A model generated the notes under the pieces. The model was not told the DNA's origin and did not search any database. It saw nothing but the letters and a program-made list of their open reading frames with translations. A stretch of 64,000 bases of DNA from the NCBI GenBank assembly GCA_011174825.1, contig DUEZ01000076.1, positions 25,457 through 89,456 of the forward strand. Direction: 5' to 3'. This document shows positions 26,048 through 35,338 of this stretch, one piece after another. How positions within the stretch are numbered: position 1 is the first letter of the stretch; each line of letters begins with the position of its first letter. Made by a program: the position numbers and the translations under genes. The DNA comes from Anaerolineae bacterium. GTDB taxonomy: Bacteria > Chloroflexota > Anaerolineae > Anaerolineales > E44-bin32.

Positions 26048-26767
26048 TCACAATCCAAAATCCACAAAGAAACCGAAGCGTGCCAGCTGCTCTAAGGTTC
26101 CCGTGAGCAACATGACACCCAAGATAACTAAGAATGCCCCTGTTGCGATGGACATGTAATGGATCGCTTTACTATGACGGCGCATGAGCTCTGTAACCCT
26201 GCCGACACCGAGGGCAGCCAAGAGGAACGGCACAGCCAACCCAACCGAATAGGCGCTCAATAGGAGAACACCTTGGCCCAACTGGGCACCATTTAGAGCC
26301 AGTGTAAGAACGGCTCCCAGCACGGGGCCTACGCAAGGCGCCCAACCAGCAGAGAAAAATACTCCCATCATGCCAGAAGAGATGTAGCCAGTCCTCTTTG
26401 GTTGAGCCTGACGACGGGTGTCATAATCCAGAAATGGGATGTTGATCACGCCCATCGTATGCAATCCGAAGATGATCACCACGATGCCGCCAATACGAGA
26501 TATCCATTCCCGAAGATCGAAAAGCAATACTCCTACCGCTGAAGCCGCTGCTCCCAGCAGCACAAAAACCAGGCTAAATCCTAGGACGAATGCCAAGCCG
26601 TGGCTGAAGGTAACCCATCGGTTCGCGACCGTGCTTCCACTTGATGATACCGATCACCCACCTAAGTACCCCACATACGCAGGCACCAATGCCAACACGC
26701 ACGGGGAGAGAAAGGAAGCCAAGCCAGCGAGCATCGCTAAGCCAATCGTAATGTTGTTCGGGTCCAT
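26048..26767 (-). pseudogene. ccdA: Cytochrome c biogenesis/thiol transport protein CcdA, interrupted by in-frame UGA
   Basis: One continuous 240-codon frame from the ATG at 26767 encodes CcdA apart from a UGA at 26656-26654 (codon 38). Before it, LAGLASFLSPCVLALVPAYV contains the first redox-active Cys-Pro segment; after it, FSLVFVLLGAAASAVG, FFSAGWAPCVGPVLGA with the second Cys, and six-helix pattern continue to a normal end. The codon after YLGG is usually Arg in relatives, so a CGA to UGA transition is the simplest cause. CcdA carries electrons across the membrane to TlpA/ResA proteins; the product here would stop after the first helix unless read through. Restart at the TTG at 26596 would lose the first Cys. 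TlpA follows directly. Confidence 0.88.
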
Positions 26768-26906
26768 AGTGTGTCCTCACATGCGAATTTCGATATTTAG
26801 TGCTTATCAAAAGGTGAACCTGTAGCTCTGTCCTTTTGATGGATCAGAATGTGCGTTTCTTACCAACGATCAACGTAATCTGTCTCCTAGGGGGGTCACC
26901 CTAAAA

Positions 26907-26941
26907 TTAAGGGTCTGTCAGCCTTGCTGACAGACCCTTAA
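26907..26941 (-). terminator. Rho-independent terminator of folE
   Basis: A perfect 15-bp stem (TTAAGGGTCTGTCAG and its complement) with a five-base loop lies 49 bases after the folE stop on the minus strand and runs into TTTTAGGG. Confidence 0.85.
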
Positions 26942-26990
26942 CCCTCTCTGACGAAAACACGGATAACGAAGCCGAGCGATATCGTACGCA

Positions 26991-27644
26991 CTACTTCCCG
27001 ATCAACCGATAGAACTCCTCCCTCGCCTCAAGGTTATGACGAAACTCTCCTCGCTTTGCAGTTGTCGTCATATTCACTCCGTGCTTTTTCACCCCTCTCA
27101 AGGCAGCACAACTGTGCTGCCCTTCGATCACAACCATCACCCCCGCCGCATCAATTGCTTGCTCAATTGAATCTGCAATTTCATTTGTAAGTCTTTCCTG
27201 TACCTGTAAGCGACGAGCGAACATATCGACGATGCGCGGGATCTTGCTTAGACCCACAACCTTCTCGCCCGGGATGTATCCCACGTGAGCCTTTCCTACG
27301 AAGGGTAACATATGATGTTCACACATGGAGTTGTACTCAATGTTGGCGACAACAACCATCTCGCTATCGCCGTACTCAACTTCGAACATCGCGCCATTGA
27401 TAATGGTCTCGACATCCTGATTGTAGCCTTCCAACAACTCGCCATACATCTTAGCCACGCGATGGGGGGTGCGGATTAAACCATCCCGCTCGGGATCTTC
27501 TCCTACATTGAGAAGGATTTGATAGACCGCATCCTCGACGGCTGCTTTCGGGTGGACTACCAGATTCTCAGGCAGATCTGTTAATGTATATCCCTCTTCT
27601 TGAAGGTTACCTCGCCCATTTGATTTCGTAATTAATTGCTCCAT
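26991..27644 (-). CDS. folE: GTP cyclohydrolase I
   Basis: 217 residues from the ATG at 27644; GGAGGT lies ten bases upstream, inside a six-codon extension that starts at 27662. FolE converts GTP to dihydroneopterin triphosphate, the first step to folate or biopterin, as a cytoplasmic decamer. The zinc and active-site motifs are complete: [19 protein letters not shown] near 102-120, [20 protein letters not shown] near 126 and [13 protein letters not shown] near 170. No other folate gene adjoins it, and a strong terminator follows, so it is likely a single-gene transcript. Confidence 0.97.
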   Translation of the reverse strand: MEQLITKSNGRGNLQEEGYTLTDLPENLVVHPKAAVEDAVYQILLNVGEDPERDGLIRTPHRVAKMYGELLEGYNQDVETIINGAMFEVEYGDSEMVVVANIEYNSMCEHHMLPFVGKAHVGYIPGEKVVGLSKIPRIVDMFARRLQVQERLTNEIADSIEQAIDAAGVMVVIEGQHSCAALRGVKKHGVNMTTTAKRGEFRHNLEAREEFYRLIGK

Positions 27645-27662
27645 GATAAAGCCTACCTCCAT

Positions 27663-28001
27663 TTTCCCTGATCAATTCAGGATTTACATTTAATCTAATT
27701 TAGGTCATTCTTGACCAATAAATGACTACTTGTTGTCCATAATTATTGACGATCCAATTGCCTAAAATCTTACGGTGATGTATTTGTTACTATGATTTTC
27801 CTGGGTAAGAATGGAGGGTGTGAAGGGGGATACTAATCGTTGGGAGAAAACAAGCCGAGCAGGTTCGCCTGACTTATTACATTGGATCATAAATATTAAT
27901 GAACAATTTTGATAATCTAGAGACTTATCAAATGGAGGGCGGGGTCACCCCGCCCCTACTCCAATGACAATCTCCATGCTTTTTTTTACATTACCTAATC
28001 A
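27663..28001. other. Intergenic region between folE and the glucoamylase gene
   Basis: About 340 AT-rich bases. It contains the palindrome at 27937-27955 and presumably the folE promoter near the left end. No coding stretch is visible. Confidence 0.6.
27937..27955. repeat. GC-rich palindrome of the CGCCCCTAC family
   Basis: GGGCGGGGT and ACCCCGCCC flank a single C. The right side continues CGCCCCTAC, the same arm as the palindrome at 33631-33660. It lies 47 bases beyond the GH15 stop, so it could also end that operon's transcript. Confidence 0.7.
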
Positions 28002-30026
28002 TTACACTCCTGAGACCCGCTTCCTGGCCTTCAAGTAGGCTTGGACTGTGGTGACAAAGGTCGCATGGCTCCAGGTAAGAGGGCTAACAGATAGCGGAGC
28101 GTTTGTGTAAGGGTTTACCTGCTCAGCGAGCACACCACTCCGCAATGCTCTTTCTGCAGTCCACTGCATCAACTCCCGCGACCGATCCAAGTCCTCATCA
28201 GTCTGCGCCAACGCAGCGTACCACTCTGAAAGCCAAAGCGTGCATATATACCAAGGATTTCCGGGCACATTTTGAATGTCGTCGCTTACCTGATGATAGC
28301 GATCGTTTTCATAACGGGCGATCCCACCAACCTCCGTCTTCACCCACAAGCGTTCTCGTATGGCTTCCATAGTCGTCTTGATCAGTGGCGAGTCGACTGG
28401 GTACATCCCAAACTTCCATAGCCCAACCATGGATGCGTCGATAACATGATCAACCTGATAGCCGCCGTCTTGATTCCCATCGATCATACGGACAAAACGA
28501 TTCAAATCAGGTCGCCAAAGATGCTTTTCTGTCCCAATCTTGACTTGATGGGCAGCGTTTTGATATCGATGCGCACGGTCTTTGTCACCAAAGGATTGCG
28601 CGAATTTTACTGCAGCCGTAAGACCACCCCACACTGCCGCGACGGTCCATGCAAATATGCCGTGTCTCTCCTCCCACAAATCGTAGCTGGGCAATGGAAG
28701 TCCTGTTTTTTCATCACGATAATGGTCTAAGAAGTCCGCCGCGGGTGTTATCAGCGAGCGATAGAGCGGTTTGATGAACTCAACGTCGTTGAAGCGATCG
28801 AAGTGCTCCCACAAGGCCCAAAGGACGAGCGCGGTTTCGTCCTCCTGAATTGGGAGATCCTTCTTCCCCTCTCGATACCACGGATGCCAACTTGAAGCCA
28901 ATGTTCCATCAGGATTGAATTTGTGTAGCAGGTAGCCTTCTCGGGTTAAAGATCGGTCACAAAAACGAAAGAATTCACGTGGCAGGTCGATATATCCCGC
29001 TTGAATGAGAGCATCCGCAACCAACGCGCCGTCGCGTGGCCACATGTAGCTGTACGTATCGCGAACAGAAGAAGATATATCCGAATCGTTGGCTGCGATG
29101 ATCGCGCCATTGGCATCTACTTGCGTGCGAATGATGAGCAGGCTAGTTAGATAAAGGTCGCGAATTCCATGGGGCAACTCACCAAAATCAGGTGAGTGAC
29201 GTGTTAGCCAGAGATGCCAGTAATCCCGCGTGCGCTTGATGAAAGATTCCGGTCCCCGACGCCTAACCATTCGATTGAGGCGAACAGTCTCCTCAAAGTT
29301 AAAGCCCACAGCAAGCCAGGTATATAGGGTGCGAGTTTGGCCCGCTTCAAGGGGGAGATTAAAACCGATACACGAGTCAACTGAGCCATGCGCAACCGCT
29401 TCAGCCGAAAGTACCCCATCTTCTGCATCGCGCCAGGTCCCTTCAAAATCATGAATTTCTTTCAGGCCGCAAGCCCACTGATGGACACCTACGCTTAAAT
29501 CCGGCAGGGTATCAGGCGAGCTTTCCCCCAGCGACTCAGCGTCCTCAGACATCTTCACTGCCCCGTTCAACAGGAACCAACGGTCTCCTTTGTAGTGAAA
29601 TATTGCCCGTCGCTCGGGTTCATAATAAGCCGTGTCCCCGATCTCGTTACCTGAGATGTGAAAATCATGGTGGAAGAACACCCGGATGTCTCGATCACGA
29701 TCTGCGAGGTCCGTGATTTCAAATTTGCGAACCATGAGATGCTCGTGAAAATCTACGACATCCGTTGCGCAGATCTCCAGTTCAAGTTCTGGGTGGGATA
29801 ATTTCACATCTCCCACCAGATTCTCGTCGAGGTAGCGGATTTCCCTTTCCCATCCATGATCGTCAATCCAACGATATTCTCCATCCGCCCAAAAACCCAA
29901 TCGGAATGGGTGGCCCACGGCGTGATTCTCCTGACCAACGTGTGGCCAGTAAAGATCTCGAATTTGGTATTTCTTATCGAAGGCAACCAATAGGCTGCCA
30001 TTTCCAAGTGGTAGATCTCGTGGCAT
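28002..30026 (-). CDS. Glycoside hydrolase family 15 glucoamylase-like enzyme
   Basis: 674 residues. The N-terminal 270 residues form a beta-sandwich that starts LPLGNGSLLVAFDKKYQIRD; the rest is the (alpha/alpha)6 barrel. Barrel motifs: YSYMWPRDGALVADALI near 330 (substrate-binding WPRD), LWEERHGIFAWTVAAVW near 455 with the general-acid Glu, and PLTWSHATFVTTVQAYLKA near 650 close to the catalytic base region. The enzyme cleaves glucose from the non-reducing ends of alpha-glucans or alpha-glucosides. No signal peptide is seen, so it probably acts on internal glycogen or trehalose-like sugars. It starts 15 bases after zwf, in one operon with zwf and gnd. Confidence 0.92.
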   Translation of the reverse strand: MPRDLPLGNGSLLVAFDKKYQIRDLYWPHVGQENHAVGHPFRLGFWADGEYRWIDDHGWEREIRYLDENLVGDVKLSHPELELEICATDVVDFHEHLMVRKFEITDLADRDRDIRVFFHHDFHISGNEIGDTAYYEPERRAIFHYKGDRWFLLNGAVKMSEDAESLGESSPDTLPDLSVGVHQWACGLKEIHDFEGTWRDAEDGVLSAEAVAHGSVDSCIGFNLPLEAGQTRTLYTWLAVGFNFEETVRLNRMVRRRGPESFIKRTRDYWHLWLTRHSPDFGELPHGIRDLYLTSLLIIRTQVDANGAIIAANDSDISSSVRDTYSYMWPRDGALVADALIQAGYIDLPREFFRFCDRSLTREGYLLHKFNPDGTLASSWHPWYREGKKDLPIQEDETALVLWALWEHFDRFNDVEFIKPLYRSLITPAADFLDHYRDEKTGLPLPSYDLWEERHGIFAWTVAAVWGGLTAAVKFAQSFGDKDRAHRYQNAAHQVKIGTEKHLWRPDLNRFVRMIDGNQDGGYQVDHVIDASMVGLWKFGMYPVDSPLIKTTMEAIRERLWVKTEVGGIARYENDRYHQVSDDIQNVPGNPWYICTLWLSEWYAALAQTDEDLDRSRELMQWTAERALRSGVLAEQVNPYTNAPLSVSPLTWSHATFVTTVQAYLKARKRVSGV

Positions 30027-30041
30027 TTTCTTGATCCTCGC

Positions 30042-31505
30042 CTAACTATCTTTATGGTCGCCGCAACCCAAACGCCAGATTCTGGCCTCTCGGGTCATAA
30101 ACGATTGTGCCTCTTGAGGTCCCCAACTACCTGGAGCGTAGTCTACGAGTGGGGATACTTCAGGTGAATCCTCCCAACCCGTGATTAGAGGATCCACAAG
30201 CCCCCACGCAAGCTCGATCTCATCGCTGCGGGTGAACAAGGAGGCGTCTCCATTTAGCGCATCGAGCAGCAGGCGTTCGTAAGCATCCGGCAGGACCTCA
30301 CCTTCGAATGTAGTGCGGTAGTGGAATTCCATATCTACGGAGCGTGTCTCCTGCGATGAGCCGGGGACCTTGGTTTCAAATCGAAGATGGATCCCCTCAT
30401 CAGGCTGGATGCACAAAGATAAGTAATTAGGGGTAAGTTTGTAATCCGCAGGCAATTCAAGCATCACATGTGGTGGTGCCTCGAATTCGATCACAATCTC
30501 ACTCGTTTTCGACCCTAATGCCTTTCCTGAGCGCAAGTAAAAAGGCACACCTTGCCAACGCCAGTTGTCGATATACAGCTTAATTGCTGCATATGTCGGC
30601 GTTTGAGAGCCGGAAGCAACGCCTCCGGTTTCACAATAACCTTCATATTGAGCGCGAACGGTGTCCTCAAGAACAACCGGTCGTACAGCACGGAGCACCT
30701 TCACTTTTTCGTTACGTACAGCATCTGCATCAAAGGTCGCTGGTGGTTCCATCGCCACGAGTGTGAGAAGTTGAAGCAAATGGTTTTGGAACATATCACG
30801 AACGATTCCAGCCTTATCGTAATAACCTGCACGATGTCCGACGTCGAGATCTTCCGCGACAGTGATCTGTACATGATCGATGAAATTCCGATTCCAAATC
30901 GGTTCAAAGATCGTGTTGAGAAAACGGAAATAGAGTATGTTTTGAGCTGTATCCTTCCCAAGATAGTGATCAATACGGTAAATCTGATGTTCTTTAAAGA
31001 ATGAATGAATAGAAGCGTTTAATTCAGTCGCTGAGGCTAAATCGTGACCAAAGGGCTTTTCTACGATGACCCGCCGCCAACCTCCCACTTCCTCCGTCAT
31101 CCCTAGATCCCCCAAATGATGGATGATCTGCGGAAAAAAAGCCGGAGCTGTAGCAAGATAATAGAGGCGATTACAGAACCCGCCCTCCTTCTCATTCAGG
31201 AAAGTACGCAGCTTTTCATAATCTTTCGTTTCACTCAGATCTCCGCGCACATACCATACTCTTTGTGAAAAATCCTTCCAATCCGTCATATCTGGGACAA
31301 CACCAGTCAGCTCCTGCATCCCCTCAAGCAGCAATTGACGAAACTCGTCATCAGAATAAGGACGACGGGAAAAGCCAACGATATGAATCGTTTCCGTCAA
31401 CCGACCTTTGATGTATTGATTGAACAATGCCGGTACCAGCTTCCTTCTCGTCAAATCACCCGAGGCGCCAAAGATAACGAAGCTCGTTGGACATTTTCTT
31501 TCCAT
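30042..31505 (-). CDS. zwf: Glucose-6-phosphate 1-dehydrogenase
   Basis: 487 residues. It oxidises glucose-6-phosphate to 6-phosphogluconolactone with NAD(P). Motifs: the dinucleotide loop FGASGDLTRRKLVPAL near 12, VIVEKPFGHDL near 150, and the catalytic YRIDHYLGKDTAQN near 180. C-terminal blocks such as PFYLRSGKALGSKTSEI near 325 are intact. AAGGAG lies about ten bases before the ATG. The upstream leader holds a 15-base tandem duplication. The gene is third in the HAD-gnd-zwf-GH15 operon; a 6-phosphogluconolactonase gene is not in the operon. Confidence 0.97.
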   Translation of the reverse strand: MERKCPTSFVIFGASGDLTRRKLVPALFNQYIKGRLTETIHIVGFSRRPYSDDEFRQLLLEGMQELTGVVPDMTDWKDFSQRVWYVRGDLSETKDYEKLRTFLNEKEGGFCNRLYYLATAPAFFPQIIHHLGDLGMTEEVGGWRRVIVEKPFGHDLASATELNASIHSFFKEHQIYRIDHYLGKDTAQNILYFRFLNTIFEPIWNRNFIDHVQITVAEDLDVGHRAGYYDKAGIVRDMFQNHLLQLLTLVAMEPPATFDADAVRNEKVKVLRAVRPVVLEDTVRAQYEGYCETGGVASGSQTPTYAAIKLYIDNWRWQGVPFYLRSGKALGSKTSEIVIEFEAPPHVMLELPADYKLTPNYLSLCIQPDEGIHLRFETKVPGSSQETRSVDMEFHYRTTFEGEVLPDAYERLLLDALNGDASLFTRSDEIELAWGLVDPLITGWEDSPEVSPLVDYAPGSWGPQEAQSFMTREARIWRLGCGDHKDS

Positions 31506-31523
31506 TTAAATCATTCTCCTTCC

Positions 31524-31553
31524 TTTGAAGGTGAAGGCTTTGAAGGTGAAGGC
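31524..31553. repeat. Tandem duplication of a 15-base unit in the zwf leader
   Basis: TTTGAAGGTGAAGGC occurs twice without a gap between the gnd stop and the zwf ribosome site. It could have arisen by slippage. Confidence 0.85.
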
Positions 31554-31596
31554 GCAGAACACGTGATTGCTGCCAAATAGTCTCAGCTGCACACGC

Positions 31597-32517
31597 TTAT
31601 GGGGATTCCGAAATCGAAGGCTTTACCGCGTGCCCCCCGAATTGTTGCCGCATCGCGGCTAGCATCTTCGCGGCGTAGCTATCTTCCTGACGGCTGACAA
31701 AACGCATGAGCAACGAAAGGGTAATCACCGGTGCTGGCACATCTAAGTCGATAGCATCCTTCACCGTCCATCGTCCTTCACCGCTATCAGCCACCCAGCC
31801 CTTAATATCGCTCAAATCCTGATCATCCTTTAATGCCTTAGCGGTCAGGTCCAGCAACCAGGAGCGAACCACACTCCCATATCGCCAAATCTCTGCGATC
31901 TGACGTAAATCGAGGTTGAAATCCTCCTTGGATTTCATGATTTCGAAACCTTCAGCATAAGCTTGCATCAATCCATATTCAATACCATTGTGAACCATCT
32001 TGACGAAGTGACCAGCACCACTCGGGCCAACATGTCCCCAGCCACGATCGGGTCCGGGGGCCAGGGTCTTGAAGATCGGCCTTAAACGCTCGACTATATC
32101 CGATCTCCCCCCGATCATCATGCTGTAGCCCTCGCTCAAACCCCATATACCACCGCTGGTGCCTACATCCACCAGATCGAGACCGTTTTCTTTGAGTTCA
32201 GAAGCCCTCCGCATAGTGTCCTTGTAATTACTATTTCCCCCATCGATTAATATGTCGCCTGGCGAGAGCAGCTCAACCAAGGTATCGATGACGGTCTGGG
32301 TAGCATCACCAGCTTGTACCATAAGCCAGATTGCGCGTGGCATCGATAATTTCGAAACCAGCTCCTCAAGCGACTCAGAACCATCTGCACCATCTGCTTC
32401 GGCTGCTTCGACTTTGGGTGGATTACGATCGAAGACCACGATCCGATGTCCATCCTTGACAAGCCGTGTGGTCATATTGGCCCCCATTTTCCCCAAACCA
32501 ACCATCCCTAGTTCCAT
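31597..32517 (-). CDS. gnd: 6-phosphogluconate dehydrogenase, decarboxylating, short type
   Basis: 306 residues from the ATG at 32517, with AAAGGA nine bases upstream. This is the short GndA/YqeC-type enzyme rather than the 470-residue form. Motifs: GLGKMGANMTTRLVKDGH at the N-terminus (dinucleotide fold), ILIDGGNSNYKDTMRRA near 95, GTSGGIWGLSEGYSMMIGG near 118, and HNGIEYGLMQAYAEGFEIM near 178 with the catalytic Lys nearby (HFVKMVHNG). It yields ribulose-5-phosphate, CO2 and NAD(P)H. It precedes zwf by 91 bases and follows the damaged HAD gene by 77, so the oxidative pentose phosphate branch is co-expressed with the glucoamylase. Confidence 0.95.
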   Translation of the reverse strand: MELGMVGLGKMGANMTTRLVKDGHRIVVFDRNPPKVEAAEADGADGSESLEELVSKLSMPRAIWLMVQAGDATQTVIDTLVELLSPGDILIDGGNSNYKDTMRRASELKENGLDLVDVGTSGGIWGLSEGYSMMIGGRSDIVERLRPIFKTLAPGPDRGWGHVGPSGAGHFVKMVHNGIEYGLMQAYAEGFEIMKSKEDFNLDLRQIAEIWRYGSVVRSWLLDLTAKALKDDQDLSDIKGWVADSGEGRWTVKDAIDLDVPAPVITLSLLMRFVSRQEDSYAAKMLAAMRQQFGGHAVKPSISESP

Positions 32518-32594
32518 TCTCGTTATCCTTTCTCTGTTATATAAAATCCATGTGAGTGATTCTAACTCTTTCCGTTCTAAAGATGCCCAATCTA

Positions 32595-33344
32595 TCAGAA
32601 GCAATCACTTCCACGCTCTTCGACCATCTCCCGTACTACTTTTACAACAAGATCCGAATCATCGACGATCCAGCGTTCTTCTAGAAGACCCAGATCGTGA
32701 ATCCCCTGACGGGTAAATGGTGTTGTAACGGCCACACACCACATTCCTGCTACTACCGCAGCTTTAACGCCCGAGGGAGAGTCTTCCAAGACCAAGCATT
32801 CCTTCGGGGGTACACCTAATTCATCGGATACCAGATAATAGATCTCCGGGTCCGGTTTTCCATGTTCAACATCATAACAGGTGGCAATAAAATCGAAAGC
32901 ACTGTGCAAACCCAAAATATTCAACACCCGCGTGGTTTGTGCACATTGTGACATCGTTGCCAGACCCGTCTGGCAATTCGACCTGCGCGCTTCCTCAAGG
33001 ATAGCGAGGTTGTGCAGCCACTGATGAGTTCGGATTACCTCAGGATCTGCCAACATCTCTTCGTAATGATGCAATCGAACCTGCACGAAAGTTTGCCAAG
33101 GCGAGCCGACACCAAATTCAGACATCCTCTCTTCCGCCTTCTCTGTGAGATTGAAGTTTTTAACTAACGTTTCTGATACCTCACGTCGTGATAGTCCAAC
33201 AACGTTCTTGAATTCCGCTAGAACATCTTCTTCACGGATGTCATGAGGACAAAGTTCTATAGCAGCCTTTGCATAGGACAGCACTTTTAGCTTCTCCGTC
33301 TGAACCAAGGTTCCATCTCAATCAAAAATCATCGCTTGAATCAT
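32595..33344 (-). pseudogene. HAD-superfamily sugar-phosphate phosphatase/phosphoglucomutase-like gene with UGA in motif I
   Basis: From the ATG at 33344 (GGGAGGG six bases upstream) the frame reads MIQAMIFD, then UGA at 33320-33318, then DGTLVQTEKLKVLSYAKA and an intact HAD body: TGLATMSQCAQT near 119 (motif II Thr/Ser region), HGKPDPEIYYLVSDELGV near 160 (motif III Lys) and CLVLEDSPSGVKAA near 182 (motif IV). The UGA replaces the residue between the two catalytic Asp of motif I, where Trp, Leu, Met or Cys are usual; UGG to UGA is the simplest change. Restart at the TTG at 33308 would lose both Asp. Relatives include beta-phosphoglucomutase and sugar phosphatases. First gene of the gnd-zwf-GH15 operon. 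Confidence 0.85.
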
Positions 33345-33797
33345 GCGATGCCCTCCCTCAAAGTCATCACACATATACCAAAAACTAGAGAAGACGCGTT
33401 TGCCCTCCCCCCACCATTGCCACAACCATCATGATGCTATCGGATATCATAATCTTACTGTGTAAGGATAATGTAGAGTAGGCTTTCAACTCATATAACC
33501 CGCACACATCAGGAATGTCATCTTGACCGCGTCGAGGCTCGAAGAATGCCCCGGTTAGATGAAATATGGGTCAAAAAAAATATACACAATCCTTATCTCT
33601 TCTTGTTATCAAATAAAAATCGATGATAGATGTAGGGGCGCATGGCCATGCGCCCCTACATACAACGGATAACCTCGAGCTCTGCACATGGGTAGCCGGA
33701 TTGGGGAATCGCTCAGCATCTTCGATCGGTGGTCCTTATGATATTTGTCAATCCGAGACTTGCTTATTGCGAAGTAACTCTTAGCTGCGGAGGCTTC
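33345..33797. other. Intergenic region between divergent genes, with palindrome
   Basis: About 450 bases. It holds a perfect 30-base palindrome (33631-33660) and, at about 33520-33556, a degenerate GTCATC/GTCGAGG stretch reminiscent of the dispersed repeat family. The promoters of the minus-strand operon and the plus-strand sigma factor must lie here; neither can be placed with confidence. Confidence 0.6.
33631..33660. repeat. Perfect 30-base palindrome, GTAGGGGCG...CGCCCCTAC
   Basis: TGTAGGGGCGCATGG is followed directly by its exact reverse complement. The central GGCC and the outer arms match the family seen in weaker form at 3553 and 27937. Confidence 0.9.
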
Positions 33798-34610
33798 ATG
33801 CAATTTTCCCAAGCCAAGTCGAGAGACTCAGTAGCACACATGGAGTGTACCCTTCCGATAACAGCATATGTAAGTGTTCAGCATGTACGGTATACTTCAA
33901 CGGTAAAAGCAGGACTTTCACCAAAGAATCGTTTCCCAGCTGACCAGGATCTACTTCAAGAGGCACCAAAATTGGCTGAACGGAAGAACGAAGAGTGGCT
34001 CTCTGATCTGAGAACACCGGGACTTGCGCAAGAGACCGCGTTGAGTGATTTACGTTCGATCATTCGATCCGGTCTTCCTTACGCGCTCTCAAATTATCTT
34101 TCCCCCTCCGATCCTCAATTCGATGATCTGGCGGAAGAGGTCACACAAGACACATTACTTAGGGTGCTTGATAACCTTGACACCTTTGAAGGAAGAAGCA
34201 AATTCACGACATGGGTCCACAAGATCGCCGTACGAATCGCACTTACGGAATTACGGCGTAAACGCTGGCAGGATGTATCATTGGACAGCCTCGTCGAGAC
34301 TGAGGACGGTCAGATGAGTATAAGTTTGATGGCTGATCCTGGTGTTGGACCGGAATTAGCTACCGAGCAAATTGATATCCTCACTCGAGTAGAACGGATC
34401 ATCCTCGAAGAATTGACCGATAAACAACGCTCTGCCCTTATGGCTACGCGCATACACGGCATGCCGATGGACAGCGTTGCCCGAAAGATGGGGATGAACC
34501 GTAACGCCTTATACAAGCTATTACACGACGCACGCCTAAGACTCAAGCGTCGATTGACTGAAGAAGGGTTATCACCAGAAGAAGCCCTGAGAACTTTCGA
34601 AGCCGGGTAA
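33798..34610 (+). CDS. ECF-like RNA polymerase sigma-70 family factor
   Basis: 270 residues from the ATG at 33798, which follows GGAGG by four bases; the frame is open from 33729. Residues 1-80 are a non-conserved extension. Sigma region 2 is seen at about 100-150 (FDDLAEEVTQDTLLRVLDNL, then GRSKFTTWVHKIAVRIAL) and region 4 at about 205-255 (LTDKQRSALMATRIHGMPMD and MGMNRNALYKLLHDARLRLK). Region 3 is absent, as in ECF factors. It would direct RNA polymerase to stress-type promoters. The next gene, 43 bases on, looks like its small zinc-type anti-sigma partner. Confidence 0.92.
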   Translation: MQFSQAKSRDSVAHMECTLPITAYVSVQHVRYTSTVKAGLSPKNRFPADQDLLQEAPKLAERKNEEWLSDLRTPGLAQETALSDLRSIIRSGLPYALSNYLSPSDPQFDDLAEEVTQDTLLRVLDNLDTFEGRSKFTTWVHKIAVRIALTELRRKRWQDVSLDSLVETEDGQMSISLMADPGVGPELATEQIDILTRVERIILEELTDKQRSALMATRIHGMPMDSVARKMGMNRNALYKLLHDARLRLKRRLTEEGLSPEEALRTFEAG

Positions 34611-34653
34611 GACTGCGGCATCTTAGGTCGTCTAAATACCAAAGCGGTGGGAT

Positions 34654-34890
34654 ATGAAAGACTCTATAAAACTTGTTCGGACCTTATTCGAGGATCTTTC
34701 TCGGACCCGGGAAGAAGAAATCGATTGCGATGCGGTCTTCGATGTGCTCGATGTTTATGCGGAGGCCAAAACTCGCGGTGAAGACCCCAGCGAATTACTC
34801 CCACTCGTTCAACAACACTTCGAGATTTGTCCATGCTGCAGAGAGGAACTCGAAGCGCTTTTGAGTATCCTGGAGGCTGATTTACCTTAA
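34654..34890 (+). CDS. Small putative zinc-type anti-sigma protein
   Basis: 78 residues. Two acidic helices (REEEIDCDAVFDVLDVYAEA and SELLPLVQQHF) are followed by HFEICPCCREELEALL. The His-x3-Cys-x2-Cys arrangement resembles the zinc-binding anti-sigma (ZAS, zf-HC2) motif. It lacks a transmembrane segment and sensor domain, so it would be a soluble, minimal version. Position 43 bases after a sigma gene and before a terminator supports a sigma/anti-sigma pair. The call rests on context and motif only. Confidence 0.7.
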   Translation: MKDSIKLVRTLFEDLSRTREEEIDCDAVFDVLDVYAEAKTRGEDPSELLPLVQQHFEICPCCREELEALLSILEADLP

Positions 34891-34926
34891 CGAATTTGAC
34901 CTGATATATGCATAATTAATGTCAAC

Positions 34927-34958
34927 AAGAGCCTGGCATATGACACTGCCAGGCTCTT
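34927..34958 (+). terminator. Rho-independent terminator of the sigma/anti-sigma pair
   Basis: AAGAGCCTGGCA pairs perfectly with TGCCAGGCTCTT across eight bases and is followed by TCAGATTTG. It begins 37 bases after the anti-sigma stop. Confidence 0.85.
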
Positions 34959-35161
34959 TCAGATTTGACATCTGATGGATGCCATGATTTCACTTGATAC
35001 GAAGAATTTGTGAACACGCTTCTATCCCTCACTTCTTTTGAATCCATCGAGAGATCTCTTAGGACGAGGTAATAACTTCATTCAATGCGTCGTCTATTGG
35101 TTATGGAACATCAGTATGCCCATCTTCGTGGACATAACATCAAACGATTTTGGAGGCTACG

Positions 35162-35338
35162 ATGACAAACCTTTCCGTCATCATCCCTATGATCAGTGCA
35201 CTCTTCTTTCTCTCTATCTTGGCATACAACAAAGCTAAGCAAGTCGGAAGTAGCGCCATTCGAATTCCGGTTCGAATAGAGTCTGAATCTCCACCACGAC
35301 AGATCAAAGTGAGATACCGACGCGATCAGGATTGGTAG
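35162..35338 (+). CDS. Small membrane protein, unknown
   Basis: 58 residues from the ATG at 35162, with GGAGG five bases upstream. A single hydrophobic helix (VIIPMISALFFLSILAY) is followed by a basic tail ending RQIKVRYRRDQDW. The strong ribosome site and the clear helix-plus-basic-tail layout support expression. Function unknown. The same frame stays open for 58 more codons after the UAG stop, so a longer ancestral protein is possible. It might belong to the sigma factor's regulon, but a terminator separates them. Confidence 0.6.
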   Translation: MTNLSVIIPMISALFFLSILAYNKAKQVGSSAIRIPVRIESESPPRQIKVRYRRDQDW

